From: Anaerozeibacter sp031551775
GTDB lineage: Bacteria; Bacillota; Clostridia; Christensenellales; Aristaeellaceae
Assembly: GCA_031551775.1 (NCBI GenBank)
Contig: JAVBND010000012.1
Location: 1 to 64,000, forward strand
Length of the DNA stretch: 64,000 nt
Reading direction: 5' to 3'
Shown here one piece after another: positions 59,354-64,000 of this stretch. The notes under the pieces are model-generated. The model did not search any database. It was given only the letters and a program-made list of their open reading frames with translations, and had not been told where the DNA came from. Numbering within the stretch: the stretch's first letter is position 1; the number at the start of each line of letters is the position of its first letter. The position numbers were made by a program, and so were the translations under genes.

Positions 59354-60019
59354 TTGGGCGGATACAGATTGAATTTCCGCGTTCTGGCGCAATACCAGGA
59401 TATGTTTCTGGACGGCGCGCTGGTCACGCTTCAGGTTTGCGTCGGAGCCCTGATCATCGGGTTTTTTCTGGGAATGCTTCTGGCGGTCATGAAGCAATCC
59501 AAAAGCAAGGCGCTTCGGGCGATTGCCTTTGTTTGGGTAGACGTCCTTCGAAACACGCCTTTTTTGATCCAACTCTTCTTCTTCTACTATGGTCTCCCGC
59601 AGATCGGCATCTACGTCGATCCGCTTGTGGTGGGCATCATCGGCCTGGGCATCAACTCCAGCGCGCCCAACTGCGAGGTGATTCGGTCCGGTCTCCTGGC
59701 GGTCAAAACCGGGTATTACGAAGCCTCCACGGCGCTTGGATACACCAAGTTCCAAACGTTCCGGTATGTCGTCATGCCCATTGCCCTTCGCATCGCGTTC
59801 AAACCGCTGACCAGCAACTTTGTAAACCTGGTCCTGACTTCTTCGGTGTGCTACGGGATTACGCTCATGGAGATCCTCGGCGTAGCCAAAACGGTTTCCG
59901 CGCGCAGCAACCGCCCGTTCGAAATTTACGTCATCCTGCTTTTGAGCTACTGCGCGTTCACCTACCTGATCTCGTTCATCGCCAAGGCAATCGACAAAAG
60001 ATACGCAATTCACTTGTAA
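59354..60019 (+). CDS. Polar amino-acid ABC transporter permease (HisMQ type)
   Basis: A 221-residue membrane protein of the HisM/GlnP family. It has DGALVTLQVCVGALIIGFFL, the DVLRNTPFLIQLFFFYYGLP block and the EAA-like ASTALGYTKFQTFRYVVMP. The start is a TTG with GAGGGATGA upstream. Works with the similar permease encoded next. Confidence 0.92.
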   Translation: MGGYRLNFRVLAQYQDMFLDGALVTLQVCVGALIIGFFLGMLLAVMKQSKSKALRAIAFVWVDVLRNTPFLIQLFFFYYGLPQIGIYVDPLVVGIIGLGINSSAPNCEVIRSGLLAVKTGYYEASTALGYTKFQTFRYVVMPIALRIAFKPLTSNFVNLVLTSSVCYGITLMEILGVAKTVSARSNRPFEIYVILLLSYCAFTYLISFIAKAIDKRYAIHL

Positions 60020-60031
60020 GGAGGTTACGCA

Positions 60032-60703
60032 ATGCAGGTTTTTGATTATGCGGCATATGCTCAACTAAAACCGAGCGACATCCAGATGATTGTAAAGGCC
60101 GCCGGCGTGACCTTGCAAGTGACGTTGGTATCGCTGGCAATCGGCACGGCGGTGGGCATCATCTTGGGGCTGATACGGTGCTCGAAAAACAAAGTGATAT
60201 CGGCTGCGCCGCTCTTGGTGATGGAGCCGCTTCGCAACTCGCCGCTGCTCGTCCAGTTGTTCTTGGTGTACTTTGGATTGCCCTCCATCGGCATACGCAT
60301 CAACGCCTACACCGCGTCCATTTTGACGTTGTCGCTCAATACCGCGGCATTTTTCGGCGTATTGGTGCACAGTTCGATTCAAGCCATCCCCAAGGCGCAG
60401 TGGGAGGCGGGCTACGCGCTCGGGCACAGCAAGTCCTCCGTCTATGTGCGCATCATCGCCAGGCAGGCCTTTCGCCTTCTGATCCCGCAGGCAATCACGC
60501 TGTACATCGCCCAGCTCCAGTGTTCCTCGCTCGTATCGATGGTCAGTTTGATGGATTTGGCAAAGGCGGGGCATCAGGTTGCACAAAAGACGCTGATGCC
60601 GTTCCTCATTTTCGGCATTGTCGCCCTGTTTTACTACGTCCTTTCTTTCCCATTGGCACGGCTCTCAGAGTACCTGGAGCGGCGGACGGGATTCAATTAC
60701 TGA
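60032..60703 (+). CDS. Polar amino-acid ABC transporter permease (HisMQ type)
   Basis: A 223-residue permease with KAAGVTLQVTLVSLAIGTAV, EPLRNSPLLVQLFLVYFGLP and the loop WEAGYALGHSKSSVYVRIIA. It is homologous to the preceding permease but clearly diverged, so the importer is a heterodimer. RBS AGGAGG. Confidence 0.92.
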   Translation: MQVFDYAAYAQLKPSDIQMIVKAAGVTLQVTLVSLAIGTAVGIILGLIRCSKNKVISAAPLLVMEPLRNSPLLVQLFLVYFGLPSIGIRINAYTASILTLSLNTAAFFGVLVHSSIQAIPKAQWEAGYALGHSKSSVYVRIIARQAFRLLIPQAITLYIAQLQCSSLVSMVSLMDLAKAGHQVAQKTLMPFLIFGIVALFYYVLSFPLARLSEYLERRTGFNY

Positions 60704-60717
60704 TGGAGGAACGTTAT

Positions 60718-61494
60718 ATGGCCATGATTGAGGTTAAAAACATCACCAAGAGCTTCGATGTGAAAAAACCCGATGCTCAGACGGGGAAACTCAAAAAGGA
60801 TAAGCTGACGGTTTTGCGCGACTTCAGCGTGGACTTTACCCAAGAGGGCGTCACGGTGCTGCTCGGCCCGAGCGGAACCGGCAAAAGCACGCTTCTGAGG
60901 TGCATCAATGGCCTGGAGACCATCGACAAAGGAGATATCCTCGTAGACGGCATGTCGGTGCGCACCAAGTCAATGCTCAAGAAGATCCGCCTCACCTGCG
61001 GCATGGTATTTCAGCAAACCGTTCTCTTTCCGCACCTGGATGTGATGGGCAACCTGACGATGAGCCCGATCAAGCTTCTGCACATGAAGAAAAAAGACGC
61101 CGAGGAGAAAGCGCGGTTCTACCTGAACAAGGTCGGCCTGTCCAGCAAGGAGAAAGCCAAGCACAACGAACTTTCGGGCGGCGAACAGCAGCGCATTGCC
61201 ATCGCGCGCGCCCTGATGATGGACCCAAAGGCCTTGTTGCTCGATGAAATCACGTCGGCGCTGGACCCGGAAATGACGAGCGAAGTGCTCCGCATACTGG
61301 AGAATCTGGCCGCGGAAGGCGTTTGCATGCTTGCGGTCACCCATGAAATGGCGTTCGCGCAGCACGTGGCAAGCCGCATATTGTTCATGGACAAAGGGTC
61401 GCTGGTTTGCGACGCGAGCAAGGACGAGTTTTTCACCGTATATCGGCGGGAGAACGAGCGCATCGCCAGCTTCCTAAAATTTATCGGGGAATAG
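60718..61494 (+). CDS. Polar amino-acid ABC transporter ATPase (GlnQ/HisP type)
   Basis: A 258-residue ATPase with Walker A GPSGTGKSTLLRCINGLE, Q-loop GMVFQQTVLFPHLDVMGNL, signature ELSGGEQQRIAIARAL and Walker B ALLLDEITSALDPEM. An insertion of basic residues (PDAQTGKLKKDK) lies between the first strands. The ATG at 60718 follows TGGAGGAA. It completes the importer encoded from 58451. Confidence 0.93.
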   Translation: MAMIEVKNITKSFDVKKPDAQTGKLKKDKLTVLRDFSVDFTQEGVTVLLGPSGTGKSTLLRCINGLETIDKGDILVDGMSVRTKSMLKKIRLTCGMVFQQTVLFPHLDVMGNLTMSPIKLLHMKKKDAEEKARFYLNKVGLSSKEKAKHNELSGGEQQRIAIARALMMDPKALLLDEITSALDPEMTSEVLRILENLAAEGVCMLAVTHEMAFAQHVASRILFMDKGSLVCDASKDEFFTVYRRENERIASFLKFIGE

Positions 61495-61506
61495 AGGAGG
61501 ATCGTT

Positions 61507-62634
61507 ATGGCTGACAAATGCTTAAAAACAGCGGTGGTGGGCAGCGGCGCAATCAGCGATATCTATATCAAAAACATGATTTGCAGGTTCACCAATCTTG
61601 AAGTCGTCTCCATTTGCTCAAAGCACCTTGAAAACGCGCAGAAAAAGGCGGATGTGTACGGCATCCAGGCTTTCACGTATGAGGAAATCCTGCGGGACCC
61701 CGCCATAGACATCGTGGTCATTCTGACGCCGGTGCCAACGCACTACGACCTGATCCGCGCGGCGCTTCTAAGCGGCAAACATGTTTATACCGAAAAAGTG
61801 ATGACCCTGGCGCTCGATCAGGCAGCAGAACTTTCAAGGCTTGCCGATGAGAAGCATCTGTACTTGGGCGCGGCGCCGGACACCTTTTTGGGCAGCGCGC
61901 TGCAGACCGCGCGAAAAGCGCTGGACGACGGCCTCATCGGCGACGTGACATCCTTTGATGTATCCGCGAACCGGGACCTGGATTATCTCGCGAGCAAGTA
62001 CAACTTTCTGTGCCAGAGCGGTGGCGGCATCTGTTTTGATTACGGCGTGTACTACCTCACGGCGCTGGTGAGCCTGCTCGGGCCGATGTTGCGCACCGCC
62101 GCAATCGTGAAAAACAAGCGGCCGGTTCGGGTCAACAAACTGATCGGTTCGCCGCAATACGGTCAGGAATTCGCGTATGACAATGAAAGCCAGGTGTCGG
62201 CGATCCTCGAGACGGCAAGCGGCATCAGCGGCGCCTTTTCCCTGAATGGCGACAGCGTGCGCAGGGACCTGAGCTTTTTCTACATCTATGGCACAAAGGG
62301 AATGCTGAAGCTGACCAACCCCGACAATTTCGGCGGGGAAGTCACCTTCATTCCCAACCCCGCCGACGATCAGGACGCGCAGGACGCACTGACGCTTGAA
62401 AACCATTTTGATTTCTCGGAAGACAGCCGCGGCATCGGCGTAGCCGAAATGGCGGACGCCATCATAAACGGGCGCGTCAACCGCGCGAACAAGGCCATCG
62501 CCTACCATGTGCTGGACGTCATACACCAGATGATGGCAAGCAGTCAAGACCGGCGCTTTGTGGAAATTCATTCCGCCTGCGAGGCTCCATCTCCCTTTTA
62601 TCCCGCTGACGCCTGCGCATTTACCGCCGGTTGA
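61507..62634 (+). CDS. Gfo/Idh/MocA-family oxidoreductase
   Basis: A 375-residue NAD(P)-dependent dehydrogenase. The Rossmann motif is VVGSGAISDIYIKN, followed by DIVVILTPVPTHYDLIRAAL, the EK of HVYTEKVMTL and the C-terminal alpha/beta domain with CFDYGVYYLTAL. The usual EKP is EKV, the proline being replaced. Such enzymes oxidise sugars, inositols or amino-sugar derivatives. RBS GAGGAGG; it is 12 bp from the amino-acid transporter ATPase gene, so it probably acts on the imported compound or a derivative. Confidence 0.88.
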   Translation: MADKCLKTAVVGSGAISDIYIKNMICRFTNLEVVSICSKHLENAQKKADVYGIQAFTYEEILRDPAIDIVVILTPVPTHYDLIRAALLSGKHVYTEKVMTLALDQAAELSRLADEKHLYLGAAPDTFLGSALQTARKALDDGLIGDVTSFDVSANRDLDYLASKYNFLCQSGGGICFDYGVYYLTALVSLLGPMLRTAAIVKNKRPVRVNKLIGSPQYGQEFAYDNESQVSAILETASGISGAFSLNGDSVRRDLSFFYIYGTKGMLKLTNPDNFGGEVTFIPNPADDQDAQDALTLENHFDFSEDSRGIGVAEMADAIINGRVNRANKAIAYHVLDVIHQMMASSQDRRFVEIHSACEAPSPFYPADACAFTAG

Positions 62635-62736
62635 GGCCAAGCGGTTTGCGCGGACATTCGCAGATCTCCAAAAGCCCGCATGGCGCAAGCAACCGGCGGA
62701 TCCGTCCGATTCAACGCAGGCGCATCGTTCCCCCGC

Positions 62737-63930
62737 TCAGGCAAATGGCAGCATAAAACCGCCCACGAAGCAATCTCCCAGACCGATCGTGGTGACATCG
62801 GTTTCAGGGACGACGGGCACCGGGGCTACAAAGACATGCTCACCCATTCGTCCGACCAGGGCTTCGAGAAACGCCTGCGCCTGCGCACGCTTTGGCATGT
62901 TCAGGGTTGAGCGGTACTGCGCAATCGTATAGGTGTCGCCGAAGCGGTAGCGCGTCGTGGCAAGATTCACCGCGCTTGCAATCGCCCGGTCAAACCGGGC
63001 CGCTTTGTCTCCGGCAATCGCCGCCCACAGATGGGTATGGATGAGCACATAGGGCACGTCGGTCAGGCCGCGCAGGTCGCCCAGCGCCCGCTCCACCTCC
63101 GCCGCATCCATCAGGTCCACCGGACGGCCCAGCATCTGCTGCATTTCCTCTTCATTCATGCTGAAGATGTCAATTTTGCCGCGCAGGCGCGCGATGACGT
63201 GGCGGTTGAACGACGGATTGAAAAAACAGGCGGATTCGTAGAACACCAACGCGTCCTTGGGCAAGGCGCGCATCAGACGCAGCAACGCATCAATCCGCTC
63301 GTCAAGCACGACAAAATCGACGATGACATTGAAGCCGGAAATGAGAAATATCCGGGCGCGGTCAATCAGGTCCCCATAGGATTCGTTGATCCGGATCAGC
63401 ATGTTGTCGCGGTCATTGGTATAAATGATGCGGTTGGCAAGCGGGGAACACAAGTGAAGGCCGTTTACGCGAATCCTGATCCCCGCCTTGTACTGTATGA
63501 CCAGATGAGGGAAGGAACTGTCGCGGTCATTGCTGCATACGAAATCGCAATTGGGGGGCAGTTGCGCGCGAACATCGTCATTCATGGTGACCAGATGCAT
63601 TGCGGCGGACGCGCCCATGTTCGCCATCGCAATGGCCGCACGGATGCAGGTGCCGCCCATGGTGACTTTTCGTGCAAAGCGGCGCGAGAACGCCTCCACA
63701 ATTTCGCTGTCCCGGACGTAGACCTCGCGGCCCAGCCCATTTGACAGGCAGTGCAGGATCGAACAGACGAGGTCCCGCTCGTTGCCGGTTTGCGCGTATT
63801 CGCGAATGTCCTCAGCGGTTATCCTGTATTGCTCCACGAGGCTTTCGATCACGGGCGTGTTCCATTCGATTTCGTAGTCCACATTGTTCCCCAGGCCGAG
63901 CGCCACCTTATGCCGCCGTACCCGCTCCAT
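62737..63930 (-). CDS. ADP-dependent phosphofructokinase/glucokinase-family protein
   Basis: A 397-residue ribokinase-fold protein resembling the ADP_PFK_GK family best known from archaea and animals. Matching segments are LGNNVDYEIEW near the N-terminus, MGGTCIRAAIAMANMGA, RIFLISGFNV, DALVFYESACFF, IFSMNEEEM (NE.E motif) and near the end TTIGLGDCFVGGF, whose GLGD holds the catalytic aspartate. It would phosphorylate a sugar with ADP or ATP. A further gene ends 12 bp upstream on the same strand. Confidence 0.7.
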   Translation of the reverse strand: MERVRRHKVALGLGNNVDYEIEWNTPVIESLVEQYRITAEDIREYAQTGNERDLVCSILHCLSNGLGREVYVRDSEIVEAFSRRFARKVTMGGTCIRAAIAMANMGASAAMHLVTMNDDVRAQLPPNCDFVCSNDRDSSFPHLVIQYKAGIRIRVNGLHLCSPLANRIIYTNDRDNMLIRINESYGDLIDRARIFLISGFNVIVDFVVLDERIDALLRLMRALPKDALVFYESACFFNPSFNRHVIARLRGKIDIFSMNEEEMQQMLGRPVDLMDAAEVERALGDLRGLTDVPYVLIHTHLWAAIAGDKAARFDRAIASAVNLATTRYRFGDTYTIAQYRSTLNMPKRAQAQAFLEALVGRMGEHVFVAPVPVVPETDVTTIGLGDCFVGGFMLPFA

Positions 63931-63942
63931 TTCCTCACACTC

Positions 63943-64000
63943 CTATGCGTGGAACGCTTCAACCAACGCAAAGATATTGCTGTCCGGGGTCCCATACTCG
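63943..64000 (-). CDS. C-terminal end of an unidentified gene (partial)
   Basis: The last 18 codons of a minus-strand frame, ending NIFALVEAFHA and a TAG stop at 63945-63943, run off the window edge. The stop lies 12 bp upstream of the ADP-kinase-like gene, so the two probably form an operon. Too little is present to identify it. Confidence 0.45.
   Translation of the reverse strand, partial: EYGTPDSNIFALVEAFHA

Noticed and set aside
1..64000. CRISPR array, rRNA operon or insertion sequence
   Set aside because: I saw no regularly spaced repeats of CRISPR type, no rRNA core sequences and no transposase gene anywhere in the window.

Overview
The window looks like a chromosomal segment of an anaerobic, fairly GC-rich Clostridia-type Firmicute. 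Supporting signs are the infC-rpmI-rplT operon with a leader attenuator, a YesM/YesN-type two-component system, strong Shine-Dalgarno sites (AGGAGG) before most genes, sigma-A promoters close to TTGACA-17-TATAAT, and binding-protein transporters for sugars, peptides and amino acids. Several secreted binding proteins have signal peptides without a lipobox cysteine, which recalls Christensenellales-like lineages. That placement is inference only.

Layout. 0-2.2 kb: tRNA-Ala(GGC) followed by mobile-element debris (a DUF3560-like fragment, a RelE-type toxin with a HicB/Arc-like antitoxin between near-identical repeats, and degraded sequence). 2.2-13.6 kb: a glycan-use locus with two apparently cytoplasmic sulfatases, YesN/YesM, a sugar ABC transporter without its own ATPase, and a GH78 alpha-L-rhamnosidase. 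13.8-17.4 kb: an SH3-repeat secreted protein and three overlapping membrane-protein genes. 17.4-22.5 kb: a HelD-like helicase divergent from a CobO-like adenosyltransferase and an HD protein, then a small secreted protein and a D,D-carboxypeptidase. 22.6-26 kb: an ABC-2-type transporter and a lipoprotein. 26.2-28.4 kb: infC-rpmI-rplT and a HAD phosphatase.

28.4-40.1 kb is the most unusual block. It is a seven-gene, tightly overlapping operon on the minus strand: two paralogous fusions of a propeller-like domain with a solute-binding domain, two sugar-type ABC permeases, an HlyD-type adaptor, a MacB-like membrane protein and a PG-binding-like exported protein. It contains no ATPase. It is divergent from an OmpR/histidine-kinase pair across an intergenic region with two PhoB-box-like tandem repeats facing opposite promoters.

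40.1-46.8 kb: a structured RNA of about 320 nt with its own promoter and terminator, followed by a polyamine operon (speD, speA, speE, speB, carboxynorspermidine dehydrogenase, nspC) that encodes two routes to triamines. 46.8-52.7 kb: a complete dipeptide/oligopeptide ABC transporter. 52.7-62.6 kb: cutC, an M24-fold protein, two tandem AnsA-type asparaginases, a second M24-fold protein, a polar amino-acid ABC transporter and a Gfo/Idh/MocA oxidoreductase, suggesting uptake and breakdown of an amidated or modified amino acid. 62.7-64 kb: an ADP-dependent-sugar-kinase-family protein and the 3' end of a further gene.
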